Origin: Megalobrama amblycephala
Taxonomy: Eukaryota > Chordata > Actinopteri > Cypriniformes > Xenocyprididae
NCBI RefSeq assembly: GCF_018812025.1
Contig: NC_063049.1
Coordinates: 34,510,447-34,574,446 of the forward strand
Direction: 5' to 3'
DNA length: 64,000 nt
Shown here: positions 21,104 through 33,262 of the stretch, piece after piece
Position numbering within the stretch: position 1 is the first letter of the stretch
Layout of the letters: each line of letters opens with the position of its first letter
Made by a program: the position numbers and the translations under genes
Notes under the pieces: generated by a model
Database searches by the model: none
Told to the model about the DNA's origin: nothing
Seen by the model: only the letters and a program-made list of their open reading frames with translations

Positions 21104-22870
21104 TCATCAAACTTTTTTGTATCAAATATTCAACAAAAGCTATCTACAGTACATTATGATATATGCTCTCCTCAATTACATAAAATAATTAGTGTAGGAG
21201 TATGGTCCTTGAGGTTAAAGGGGTCCTGCTTTGTTGTCCATGAGCTTTCTGAAGATAAATGGCCTGAAATCTGTGGTTTAGCTCTGCAGAAAAAAGAAAC
21301 CCAGATGACTGTAATTGCATCTCTTTTTTTGACATTTTTAACCCTCCTTTAGTACGGATGAGTGAAACTCGTGATTCCACTTTCGCTGCCTCGCCGCAGG
21401 TGGGAACAAATTGAGCTGAAGCTCATTAAGATAAGTGTCGTGACAATGGTGATCTAACCTTCAGCCGTCTCTCAAAGGATCTCAGAGGAGGCCGGACAGC
21501 TGCAGTCATCTCTGTCCCTGTGCTGATCGAGTTTGCAGACTCAGCCGTACTGAATAATGCACGGCACCTGCCTGGGCTGAAGGAGGCATGCTGTGTGCTG
21601 AAGAAAGAAAAAAACGGCCTGCTAATTGACATTGGTTTCTCATGCTGTGCTAATGAATTATCCATGGGGCAGGGATGCGTGCTGTCTTGTGAGGTGTGTG
21701 TGCTGGTATCTTCAAGAGAGGTTAACAGATAAATGATGGGTGTTTTTAAGTGCCATTTGATTCATCAGCCATTATGTTTCTGGATTACTTTATGTCGGAT
21801 GGAAGAGATGTCATGCAAGGGAGATGTCAAATTTCTTTAGGGAAATTACAGAATATGTCTTCCATGTTAAACTCATGACATTACCATGATGGTTGTCATT
21901 ACACTGAAAAAAACCCAAGCCATTAATATGCTTGGGCTTGATCTCCAATAATAGGGTATTCCCCCCCACCCCCCTTTTCTACACCTTTTGATGTCTAAAT
22001 GCATACTTATTCTTCTTTAGAACATTTTGCATACACTGTACACAAAAATTTTGCTCATAGATAGTACGCAGGTGGCTTACTCTGCATAAGAAGAGCAGCA
22101 CTGTCGTCAACTAATCTTACTTCAAGTTACAATAAATATACCTGGAACATGTTCATACATAACTTTTTATAGCTATAGCATGTGAATATAATAAACAAAA
22201 AGTTACCTATCACTACCTATCATACAGCAAAGCTATGGCTCAATGAATAAAACAACATGCACAATAATTAAATTTCACCACCCACAACCTAACAACAAGC
22301 TCTATTCTTCAGCACAGTGAAAACCACAAAAATTTTAACATAGAAACTCTTTTAACTGTCCAGGATAACTGAACATTAAACACTAACAAGACTTTCCCTT
22401 TACTAAAAACACATTAAACTGCACTTAATTTCAACATTTACTCTCCTGATCTATCCTTATGCAAAGCATGCTGGGAACTTGAAACCCACTGCCCAGTTTC
22501 ATTAAATGTAACAGAAATAATTCATGTAGTCCCAACACAAATAGTTAACATTTTACACATTTTTTTTTCATTTAACGTAATTAAGTGCAAATGACAAATA
22601 AGTAAAAAACTAAAGATTTGTGTTGTTTCAGCTTATTTTATTTAAATAAACTGAGTAAACAGCTAGAATCATTTTTTGAGGGATAATTGTAACCACATTT
22701 ATAATATCTATTCATTGTTGCACCTTTACAAAGTATAATGCAATAAAACACGACAAACTAAGATTTCAGACATAACAAGGAATCTGCAAATATAATTCTT
22801 TTTATATCTTTGGTTACAATTTATGAAAAGACAATGCATTACAGCACATTACAATTTCATGTTTAATTTA
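21104..22870. other. Intergenic; unique block then AT-rich DNA
   Basis: 21380-21730 is non-repetitive and more G+C-rich, and could be a conserved non-coding element. From 21899 (ACACTGAAAAAAACCC) to about 22690 the sequence may be a degraded DNA transposon, but I cannot define its right end. No coding exon. Confidence 0.4.
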
Positions 22871-22875
22871 ACATA

Positions 22876-23801
22876 CACTATATTGCCAAAAGTATTGGGA
22901 CACCCCTCCAAATCATTGAATTCAGGTATTCCAATCACTTCCATGGCCACAGGTATATAAAATCAAGCACCTTCAACAAACATTTGTGAAAAAATGGGTC
23001 GCTCTCAGGAACTCAGTGAATTCAAGCGTGGTATACCGTGATAGGTTGCCACCTGTGCAATAACTCCATTTGTGAAATTTCCACACTACTAAATATTTCA
23101 TGGTCAACTGTTAGTGGTATCATAACAAAGTGGAAGCAATTGGGAACAACAGCAACTCAGCCATGAAGTGGTAGGCCACGTAAAATCACAGAGCGGGGTC
23201 AGCGCGTGCTGAGGAGCACAGTGCGCAGAAGTCACCAATGTTCTGCAGTGTCAATAGCTTCAGACCTCCAAACTTCATGTGGCCTTCAGATTAGTTCAAG
23301 AACAGTGCATAGAGAGCTTCATGGAATGGGTTTGCTTCAGCATACCGAGACATTTTGGACAATTTCATGCTCCCAAATTTGTGGGAACAGTTTGGGGATG
23401 GCCCCTGTTCCAACATGACTGCACACCAGTGCACAAAGCAATGTCCATAAAGACATGGATGAGCGAGTTTGGTGTGGAGGAACTTGACTGGCCTGCACAG
23501 AGTCCTGTCCTCAACCCGATAGAACACCTTTGGGATGAATTAGAGCGGAGACTGCGAGCCAGGCCTTCTCGTCAACATCACTGCCTGACCTCACAAATGC
23601 GCTTCTAGAAGAATGGTCAAAAATTCCCATAATCACACTCCTAAACCTTGTGGAAAGCCTTCCCAGAAGAGTTGAAGCTGTTATAAAGCTGCAAAGGGTG
23701 GGCCGACTCCATATTAAACCCTACGGATTAAGAATGGGATGTCATTAAAGTTCATGTGCACATAAAGGCAGGTGTCCCAAAACTTTTGGCAGTATATATA
23801 G
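22876..23801 (+). mobile_element. Tc1-like transposon, internal-deletion derivative
   Basis: Ends CACTATATTGCCAAAAGTAT on the left and AAAACTTTTGGCAGTATATA on the right, with TA next to the left end. It is about 0.93 kb, whereas relatives are about 1.25 kb or more. The transposase interior is broken, so it could only move with help from another element. Confidence 0.85.
22994..23748 (+). pseudogene. Deleted Tc1-like transposase
   Basis: Begins MGRSQELSEFKRG and stops after a few codons at TGA. The DNA-binding half (SAVSIASDLQTSCG) is recognisable up to about 23330. There the sequence jumps directly to the second catalytic half (ILDNFMLP-like, then QHDCTPVHKA and NPIEHLWDELERR). The region with the first catalytic Asp is therefore missing, a deletion of several hundred bases. 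More frame breaks follow (23570 onwards). The C-terminal YGLRMGCH end is still visible. Non-functional. Confidence 0.85.
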
Positions 23802-25247
23802 TATATTGCCATTTTTTTGTAATTATTTGTGAAATGTATTAGAAATGTAAAAATTGTTCCACAGTAAATACAAGTTTGTTTGTTTTTAAATGTATAGTCA
23901 TTCTTCTTTAGAGCATATTGTAAAAACTTATATTATTGCTTCTATTTGTCTTATTTAAGACTTTATAATTTTTTTCTACATTTCAGAATTTGATTAAGAA
24001 TAAGTAGGTATTTCCAAACTTTTGACTGGTCGACTGGTCCAGCAGGTGGTCCATAATGGAACAATGCAAAATGTGAGCATAGGAGCCACTATCATACTTG
24101 GAACAAAATTGGCCACCGCATTGCAAGCAGTTCCTCTTCTGCATCATGGTTGTAGTGATCTGGCCAGATTTGCATCCAAATTCCGTTTCCACACTACTGC
24201 AGATTTTTCCCCCTGCTATTTAACAGTTCATGTAAAACACATTGGTAAAAGGTAAGATATCCTTTAGTTGTTATTAAAGAGTTTTATTTGATTTGCTGGA
24301 TCCAATTATACCTTTCTAATGTATGTGTTAGCTCTGTATAGTTCTCAAGTATTTGATATGCACATACTGTACATTCTTCTACACAATGCTAGTTATGCAA
24401 ATAATACAATGTATCTAACCATATAATCAGATCAATTGATCAGTTTAGAACCATTAATCTAATGCTCATAAAGTGTATTCGCCTGGTATACAGTAAAAAT
24501 GCAATAATATGATCAGTTTATTTTATTGCCATTCAAAGAACCATATTTTGTCAGATGACAGGCTGTATATAATGCATCTTCAATATGAGCAATCAGTCTG
24601 GAAAATGAACGTCAACTACACATTTTATCCTGTGCGTTATTACCCACAATAGGTGCTGATGTAGACAAACAAGCAAGAAACAGCTGTATGTGAGCACGTT
24701 TAAATCACCGCATGAGCCAATGTGCTGCACACAAAGACAAGCCATTTATGTCTGTTATTGTAAATTGATGCCGCTCACAGCTTGGTTTCATACTCGTCCG
24801 CTTTCTAATTCACTTCTTATTCTCTCTGTGCTCTTATCTGAAATTACTGTTCAAAATTACTGTCTCTTATGAAGAATTTAAAACCCTAATTAGTCATACC
24901 TTGTCTCAGAAAACCAGAAATGTAACTCAACAATTTCCCTGTCATATTTTCTGTGAAGACTCAAAAAACTCAAAATGAGCCACTCTGTATTTTGAATAAC
25001 AAAACTGCCTGTAGTATTACTTCCCTTGTTTTATGAAAATATAAACAATTGGACATAATTACGAGAAGTGATTAGTATTCCAGTGGCAGTAAGACTCTCA
25101 GTACTACAGTTAGCTCAAATGTGTGCTTAAAGTAAAATTTAACAATGCACAAGGCTCTGAAAAAAGAGACTTCCTTTTTGGATTTAAAGCACCCAAAATA
25201 ATGCTACATTGTTAGTAGTAGCTAAACTCAATAGTATAATGGTTTTA
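23802..25247. other. Intergenic, AT-rich, no feature recognised
   Basis: No gene or clear element. The short frames here are not conserved-looking. Confidence 0.5.
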
Positions 25248-25249
25248 TT

Positions 25250-26259
25250 AAAGGTAAACTATGTAACTTTTCACCCTCTACACTGCATACATTTTGCAGG
25301 AGAACATTGTTTTGATCGTGCTTTGGCTCTGAGTGACTGCGCAAATGAATATGACCCCTCACAATAGAAAATGCTTTACAATGAACTCTGTTATCTGTTC
25401 AATAAAATACCTTACTCACCTGTTGTGTAATTAAAATTTTATCTACGAATAACTTTTACAACATTTCAAATCCCTCAGTTCTCACCATCTGCAAAAAGCC
25501 AAGCCAATGTTGATTCTCGTTTTATTATGAGCTGTCGCGTTCTCTTTTTGCCAGCAGACTTCAGCGTTCAAAATGGATGATTCCGCAGAGGTTTGAAATT
25601 TAGCGTGTTCCAAGTCAACTTTTCTCGCTCATTGTGACAACAATACAAGCTTCACCACCATACAAGCTTCAAAGTAGCCGGAGCAACTTTTCTATGTTAA
25701 CGGATATGATGAGTTAACACAGGCGAGTGATGTATTGTCAAACCAAAATTTATTTGGACAACTTGAACATTTAATTCATTAATACAGTTTATTCATTATA
25801 GTTTAAAAAAATGGTAATAAAATATGACAAGATCTCAGAGTTAAACTGTCAGAAAAAAAATTTATCTTAATTATATCAGATAACATTTAAGCAAAACATG
25901 GTCAGGTCAAAGTGTCTGAATAATTTTTGGTTATAAATTTTTCTGGTAGTTCACTGTATTAATTTATTTTGGGTATAATATGTCACAGTTTACTTTATTT
26001 TGCTATCCTCACTTACATAAATGAACTATAAAGTCCTGCACCCACTAGTAAAAATACACCAAAAATATCAAAACGTCAGAATAATTTTTGGTTTGACTCT
26101 ATTTTGACACCATCCAGACAGATCTAAAATACAAACACTTATAATAGGCTTACCACAGTGAATCAGGCGAAGGCAAAACATGTTTTGGAAGAAGGATAGA
26201 TGATGTATTGACCATTAAATCCTGTTAATTTTGAACAAAATGTTATAGTGTACCTTTAA
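25250..26259. mobile_element. Non-autonomous TIR element, about 1 kb
   Basis: Ends TTAAAGGTAAACTATGTAAC and, inverted, GTTATAGTGTACCTTTAA. TTAA-like ends suggest the same broad group as the Angel-type elements. Interior non-coding. Confidence 0.55.
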
Positions 26260-26269
26260 CTAACCTTAA

Positions 26270-26802
26270 AGGGATAGTTCAAAAATCCCATGATTTACTC
26301 ACCCTCAAGCCATACTAGGTGTATATAACTATCTTCTTTCAGATGAACACAATAAAATATCCAGGCTCTTCCAAGCTTTATAATGGTAGTGAATGGGGCT
26401 CGAGATTTTGAAGCCCAAAAAAGTGCATCAATCCATCATAAAAGTAATCCACGACTCCAGTGGGTTAATAAATGCCTTCTGAAGCAAATCGATTTTTTTA
26501 AAGAAAAGAGAAGCCAGTTATTATAGTTTATAAAGTTTTAAATATGGATATTTTTCTTACAAAAACTCATCGCTTTGCTCCAGAAGGCCTTTATTAACCC
26601 CCTGGAGCCATGTGGATGGACTTTTTTTGCGCTTCAAAATCTCGAGCCCCATTCACTACCATTATAAAGCTTGGAAGAGCCAGGATATTTTCTAATCTAA
26701 CTCCGATTGTGTTCATCTGAGAGAAGATAGTCATATACACCTAGGATGGCTTGAGGGTGAGTAAATCATGGGATCATTTTCATTTTGGGGTGAACTATCC
26801 CT
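26270..26802. mobile_element. Angel/Kolobok-like palindromic MITE
   Basis: TTAA at 26266-26269 and 26803-26806. Ends AGGGATAGTTCA and TGAACTATCCC. The two arms pair for almost the whole length: CACCCTCAAGCCAT with ATGGCTTGAGGGTG, GAATGGGGCTCGAGATTTTG with its complement, GCCTTCTGAAGC with CTCCAGAAGGC. A good intact copy of the class also seen at 4637-5725. Confidence 0.88.
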
Positions 26803-26806
26803 TTAA

Positions 26807-27120
26807 TAATCAATAACTGTAACAAATGTATGGCTCATTGTTAGTTAATGTTAATGCATTAATTAATGTTAAGTAATGAGACCTTTTTGTGAATTGTTAC
26901 CGTTTTTGTTTTATAATATATTATTGTAAACGGAGACATTCAGGAGACTTTACAAGTCTTTTTTATAGTGACCATGGCTGTCAAGCTCCAAAATGACACA
27001 CAAAAAATAAAGTTTCATAAAAGTAATCCATTCAAGAGTAAATGAGTAAGTTGGTAAATGAGGACAGAATTTTCATTTTTGTGTAAACTAATGTTTTGCA
27101 GAAGACGAAAATTCAAGTAT
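26807..27120. repeat. Two repeat fragments
   Basis: 26807-26915 resembles the TTAGTTAATGTTAATGCATT element type ending GAATTGTTACC. 26940-27105 is half of an Angel-like MITE (ends ATTTTCATTTTTGTGTAAACT). Confidence 0.5.
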
Positions 27121-29926
27121 CAACATGAGAATGTGTGTACTGTTTATGTATTGTGCTTATAGAAAGAAAAAAAAAAAAAAAACTGGCAGTAAGAGCTGTT
27201 CTGTTTCTCCAGGGAATGAAAGTGATGAAAGTGTGGCTGATACTGTGGGTGTGGAGTGCAGAATGAAACTCTCCCTCCTCCTCTTCTCACCTGTTCCTGT
27301 TTTCCTACAACTGTGGCACGTTGATGAACTGTACCAGCTAATAGACCAGGGCGGATAATCAATATCTGAACTATAACATTCTCAAGAGCCGTTTCCCAGT
27401 CCCAGTCAGGTGCGAGACCGCCCTGCCTCCAGACATAAACCCTGTGCTCTGTTTCCTAATAATTACCTCGCTGGTGTCTTCAAATTGAGTTTTTTTTTTT
27501 TTTCATTCTTAGTTGCAATATCTTTCTCTAAGATGTAATCAAATATTCAAGACTAGGGAGACCAAATGTAAAGCATTAAGTATCTTTCATTGTAAAAACC
27601 CATATTGGTTGGCTTATGGACTGAAACTGCCAATGTAAGCTGTAGACAACTTGCTTGGTTTTGAAACAGAGCTGTAGCTCAAAATATCCTGAACTCTTGT
27701 ACTTTTAGATTTTAGACTATTAGACAATGTTTTAATGGACTCTCTACAGGTGTATCATTAAATTCTCTCATCCATCGTGTTCATTATGCAAAGTTTTCTA
27801 ATGTGCATCTTATCCTGCACATTTCTCTATTACATAAGAATGGATTTGATACCTTATGTTGCTTGTGTTCTGAAATGTTTCTACAAACTCCAGCGTGGAT
27901 ACAGTAATGCCTTCATTTGCATGTTTTCATTTTGCTAGACATTTTCAGAGAGAGGGAAACAAGATGCTTGCAGGCTGATTACTTCTCCTCTGTGACTTTT
28001 AGTTAAACATCAGCCCACATTCAATTCTCTTTGCTGTGCTGTGTTTTTCCTCTCCCGTTATCTCGGTCCTTTCTCACAGCATTGGACTCCCTGTTCCTTT
28101 GCATCTCTTTTTAACAAACACCCACTGAACTTCACATCTTAATTTAAGATATAATTTAAAATATTAATTCTCCAAAGTCTCCAAAGTGTTTTCGCCCCTC
28201 AGAACTGAAAGTAAATATCATATGATCAAGGCACACTTGCCTCACATTCAGTGTGGAATAAATGCAAATAAAACTGTTTTTTTTTTTTTTGTATTTTATT
28301 TAAAGGCCTTGTCTCAATAGTATTCATGTTTTAATTTTTTCATGTTTATTAGGCTATATTATATGTATATTTTTCATCAAATCATTTTTCTTTGCTAAAT
28401 CACCCAACCCATGCTATTCATTGGGTCGTGGCCGACCAATATGTAGATAATATTTTAAGGTACTGTAGTACACTCAGAGATGCCAACTCATGCTTTATGG
28501 TACAATATGTGCAGATCATCTTGAGCTTCCTCGTTTTACTTACCACCTTTAACCCTAAAAAACTAATGTTGTCATGATAAGCAAAAAACTTTCTCTGTGT
28601 GGGAAAAAAATTCAGATGTAGCAGCCAATCAGTTAAGCTTGGCATCTTGCTGTTGTGGGGTGAGCTTTTGTAATCTGTTGAGTGAAGCTTAATAAAATGC
28701 GTGAGTGGAGAGGGGTGCTAAAGCCGGGCCTGTTGTTGATGGTTTTGTATATCCCTCTAAAGCCACTCAAGCAGGTCTGAGGGTGGGCTCACTTTCAATA
28801 TTTATGAAATTGGCTCTGTGTGAAATTGGTTTTTGCCTAATGGATCCTTGCATGACTGCACTCCTTAAAAGACACTGGAGTCACAAGAAAGGAGAGATGA
28901 AGAGAGCAACAGAGTTGAAGTACGGGATAATATGAGAGGAGTGAAGAAACTGCGAAACCCTTGAACCCGGGCCTACTAAATATATTAATACATTACACGA
29001 GAGAGAGAGAAATAAAGCAATAGGTTATAGCACACATTTTAAGGAATTGTTCAATGAAAGAATACTGACACTTCGCATGAACCCACAATTATCTCACCCA
29101 ACTATCCTATTTGCAGATTTGTCAGCTTTCAAAATTTTGCCTTGACTTTATGACTGAGCCATTTGCTTCAAATGGCAAATCAGTAAGTCGCACGATGAAG
29201 TCACCCAGAACGCCGAACGCAATTTACACGGTTTTCAGGAGAAAGCCATTTTCGCTGCATGGAGGGAAGCCGAGGCTTTCCAGAGAGGTCTTTACGTTGG
29301 TTTTATCGTCTGGGACCCAACCAGCCGGCTAATGAGGATGACCGTGAGCTTGCTCACTGTAACGGTGATATGGATGCCGGGGAAACTAAAACGTAAAGCT
29401 GCCCGGACAGAATGGCGCGCACTATAATACCGTGGTACATTAAGCAATAATTGGAAGGACCTCCTGATTATGAAGTCGGCCCATTTGGCTGGAGTGCCAC
29501 ATCTCCCCTCTTTCACAGATGGTTAGGTTAGATTAAGTGGGGGAAAATCAAATGTATGAGTCCTATCTCATTGGGGCAGTGCTGGAGCATCTTACTCAGC
29601 GGCCTTGGTAATTTACGAGGAGGACAGGGCTCCATGGAATCCCTCTGTTCCTCCATATGTCTGCCTGTGACATTTACCAGACTATCTGGATTAATTAGTT
29701 TTCATGGCCCGTACACGGGGCATGTTCGGAAAGAATTCCCACAACCGTTTCAGCTTCCGACTGCACCAAAGCATCAGCCTGTCCCATGAGCCTTTTATAT
29801 GAAGTGTGACCTGAGGAGGTCTAAGAAGGAAAGCTACCCGTTAGCGTTCTCATTCATCTTAACAGTAGTTTGCAGTAAGTATCTAATTTGAAAATGATTT
29901 CTTATCAATTAGGGTCAATTTAGGCC
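27121..29926. other. Intergenic, mostly unique, candidate regulatory DNA
   Basis: No coding exon or clear transposon apart from homopolymer runs (27165-27182, 28275-28290) and a GA run near 29000. 29110-29800 has CpG-containing, non-repetitive sequence with homeodomain-type TAAT words (GGATTAATTAG) in AT-rich surroundings. Confidence 0.5.
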
Positions 29927-29998
29927 GAATTCAGGGTGATTGGGACACTTTTTGCATTTGAGATGACTTGGAAAAAGTGTCCCAGCCAACCTGAATTC
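29927..29998. repeat. 72-nt near-perfect hairpin
   Basis: GAATTCAGG pairs with CCTGAATTC, and TGGGACACTTTTT with AAAAAGTGTCCCA, separated by a small internal loop and an 18-nt terminal loop. It could be a minimal MITE or a precursor-like RNA hairpin. No flanking evidence decides. Confidence 0.7.
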
Positions 29999-30044
29999 AG
30001 CCCTACTACACTGGACCCCATTTTGTTTTCAATGCATAATCATA

Positions 30045-30426
30045 CACTACCATTCAAAAGTTTGGGGTCGGTAACTGAAAGAAGTCTCTTGTAATACTTA
30101 TACCAAGGCTGCATTTATTTGATAGAAAATACAGTAAAAACGGTAATATTGTGAAATTTTCTATTTTAATATATTTTAAAATGTCATTTAATCCTCAGTT
30201 TCAACAGCCATTACCCAGTCTTCAGTAGCACATGATTCTTTTTAAATTCATTTAATATGCTTATCTGCAGCTCAAGAAACATTTCTTAATATTATCAATA
30301 TTGAACACTGAATTGAATATTGCTTAATATTTTTGTGGAAACAATAATAGTTTTTTTCAGTATTCATTTGATGAATAGAAAGTTCAAAAGAACAGCATTT
30401 ATTTGAATACCGTTTAAACGGTAGTG
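30045..30426 (+). mobile_element. Family P hAT-like short element, full length
   Basis: The most complete copy here. It starts CACTACCATTCAAAAGTTTG and ends AACGGTAGTG, inverted ends of about 12 bp. Contains the shared ACCCAGTCTTCAGTAGCACA core and CTGCATTTATTTGATAGAAA. No open frame. Flanking bases do not show a clean 8-bp duplication. Confidence 0.78.
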
Positions 30427-30562
30427 TAAAAAACAAGACATTTTTCAAAATATCTTGTGTTCCCACAGAATAAAGAAAGTCATACAGTTTGGAATCTTTT
30501 TATTACCCTCATGGATAAGTAAATAATGAAAAAAAAATATTTTTTGGGTGAACTTTCCTTTT
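30427..30562. repeat. Half of an Angel-like MITE
   Basis: Ends TTTTTTGGGTGAACTTTCCTTTT. The other arm is missing. Confidence 0.5.
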
Positions 30563-32258
30563 AAAAACTATACAAAAAATGGGCTAACTATGCCAAAAAT
30601 GATTTCAAAGAAGATTCCCAAATGCTCCCTCCTTCCACACAAACATATAGTCCCACCCCAAACTAACACCATTGGTTGAGATATTGTTATGTCCAGCTCA
30701 AACAGAGTACTGTGTTGATTTGCACCACAGAGACAGTGATTTGGAGAAGTTACCCTACAGTGACTGACTTGGCTGGTGATGAAATACAGTATCGCAGTAT
30801 GTGGTCTGCTCAAGTGGGAGAGAGTCGCAAGCCACAATGCTTGCTCCAGTGCCCCGTGTTAAATGGGAAGGACTGCAGGTGGAAGCTCATCATTATACAA
30901 CCGCTTAATGGAGTACATTGCCTCGGGAAGGGGGGAGGGAATGAGAGAGGGCAATTGACAGACTCATCCCTCTCTGTCTCTCTCCATCCATCCCGTGCGC
31001 TCAAGACAGCTGTCAGCCAAGCAGAACGCTTCTGCCAGTGTGGTAATTCATATTCCCAGCCTGAAACCAGAGAAATGGATGGGGTGTGAAGACAGGATGC
31101 TAGATGGGGAAAAGTGAAGGATTAAAAAGGTGATGATACTTTTGTTTAAAGCCAAGGAGTTATTAAAGAGAAATTAAAAAGATGTCCAAGCAATAGAAAA
31201 CATCAGTCACATCCCATCGGATTGTGAGTGGTGTACTATAAGTCATGAGTTTGAGACTCTCTCTCAAAGCTAAATCTCCAGGGGATCCTGCATGAGATCA
31301 AGATATTATCCAGGTATTATAACCAGCGTTTGAGTGCAGGATAGTGGGTCTACCAGCTAGACCAGTACCAAATCAGTATAACTCATCTGGACTCTGTCTG
31401 ATTTGTCCTTTGAGGTTCAGGACAAATCCATAAGAAAACTAAAAAGAAAAAAAAAAACCTCTCCACATGATCTAGGGAGAGAGAACAGACCTGCTCTGCC
31501 TTGCATGACCAATAGTTGATACAATTGTACATAATTCTCCATAATGGGAAGGCAGGCTCAAGGCTGTTAGCAGTAATGAGAACACGGTACATGCTCTATA
31601 GGGCCACACTCTCTGATGTCCCCCTTCTTTTCACCAGACAAACTCCACTTTAAAATAAGCCTGAGAAATAGCTCTTACAGACACAAGTGCAGACTCTACC
31701 TGGGTTATTTCTGTCACATTGTCAAAACCCAACTGCAATACTGCTTTTTATATTAAATGGCTGATTCATAAGCAAACTACACTCTAGAATATGTCTGCTG
31801 CTGGAAAAAAAAATTTTTTTGATCTATAAAGAAAATGAAAGGAGCATTCTCTCTCCTTCAAGGTGAGCTAAAGTAGACCTCATGCATGCTGCACTTTATT
31901 TGTCAAAGATTTAGCTGTTTGTCACGGAGATGTTCAAGGTTGTATTCATCATCCCAAGGAAGTGATGAAAAGCTGTCTGTCTATGTGTTTTGTTTTGATA
32001 AATGCTTTTGTAAATGAGGTTCACTCAAAGTCTACAGTTTTGCAATTTGGGCTGGGTCATTCAGTTATATTTCTGTAATAATGTCCATTTTGCTTAGTGC
32101 TACATATGAAATACATTTTCTTCTCACTCTCTTATATAGTACATGATTTCAAACTGATACATCTTCTTTTTGAACTAGTCATAACATAATCAGCTCACAA
32201 GACTCGTTAGTTTCAGGAATCGGTTTTTGATTCACTAAAAAAGCTGACCTATATGCTG
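30563..32258. other. Intergenic, no gene recognised
   Basis: Unique AT-rich sequence. The open frame at 30676-31089 has no recognisable domain and atypical composition, and I do not call it a gene. Confidence 0.5.
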
Positions 32259-32400
32259 TGTCTGAAATCACTTCGTTCACTCATTCACTGTTCCATATAG
32301 CAAATTACATAATTTGAGTTATATGGGGAAGAAGTGAATGAAAATAAATGAGTGAATTCGGACACTGACGAAGTCAGTAATTTCAGGCTACACTGTTCAC
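32259..32400. repeat. Small imperfect palindromic MITE
   Basis: GTGTCTGAAATCACTTCGTT at the left is matched, with changes, by the complement of GACGAAGTCAGTAATTTCAG at the right. The inner CATTCACT/AGTGAATG words also pair. Confidence 0.5.
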
Positions 32401-32578
32401 AATGAATGTTTAATTCAAAAAGAACACTCATAAGAGTCCTTTGTTGCTTGAATTGAGCTACACACTTTCTGCACTGAAAAATCCAAGATGGAGCAGTGGA
32501 ATGAAAACAACCCCTGCAAGGTCTCGAGATGCGTTTTTTTTTCTTTTCTAAAGGATGAACCTATTTTTACGGAGCCCC

Positions 32579-32820
32579 GCACATGACATGCAAGAAAAAA
32601 AAAAATCAAATTGTGCGTATGATTTACTAATTTGTTCCCTCGATTTACAAAATCATTCACACGACTTACTAATTCGTCCCCTCAATTTACTAAATCCACA
32701 TGATTTATAAATAGAGAGAAAGAAATAGTCAATCGTGCGCACGTTTTAGTAAATCGAGGGAACAAATTCAGAAATCGTGCGCACGATTTAGACTACTATT
32801 TTTTTCCTGCATGTCATGTG
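32579..32820. mobile_element. MITE with CACATGACATGCAAG ends
   Basis: Left CACATGACATGCAAGAAAAA, right TTTTTCCTGCATGTCATGTG: long inverted ends. The interior repeats a TTTACTAAATC/TTGTTCCCTCGATTTA type module several times in both orientations with CGTGCGCACG words. Confidence 0.75.
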
Positions 32821-33262
32821 CAAGTTTAAGCGCCACACTACTTTCCCATAGTTTCTTTTAAAAACATGCCTAAACTGACGTGTTTGACCGTTGCATTTGC
32901 ATCTCACATTGTTTGCGCATGACAACACGGTGATCAAGTATATAAGGTTAAAAGTCTTTTTTTCTCCCCTTTCCACTGCCCTTCTTGTGTTTTTAATTAT
33001 GAACATATTCTTATTATAAATTAACAGCAGGACACAAACTATGAAGTTGAGTACGGGGTCATTCACACAGAACACATTTTTACATTAAAAAAAAAAAAAA
33101 AAGAAAAAAAACGCAAGATGTTGGCAGTGGAACTTCATAGATTGTGTGCCACGTTTAGAATGTTGTGTCATGTGTGAAACATTGAAAAAGATTAGAGAGA
33201 AAGATTGATATAGAGAGATTTTAATATTGTTCAAATGCAATAGATCAAAGAATCAGTAGGAC
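32821..33262. other. Intergenic, no feature recognised
   Basis: Includes a poly-A run at 33088-33110. Confidence 0.5.

Noticed and set aside
30676..31089. 137-codon open frame
   Set aside because: No recognisable domain, overlaps another frame on the opposite strand, and has no splice or promoter context. Length is within chance for the many frames scanned.
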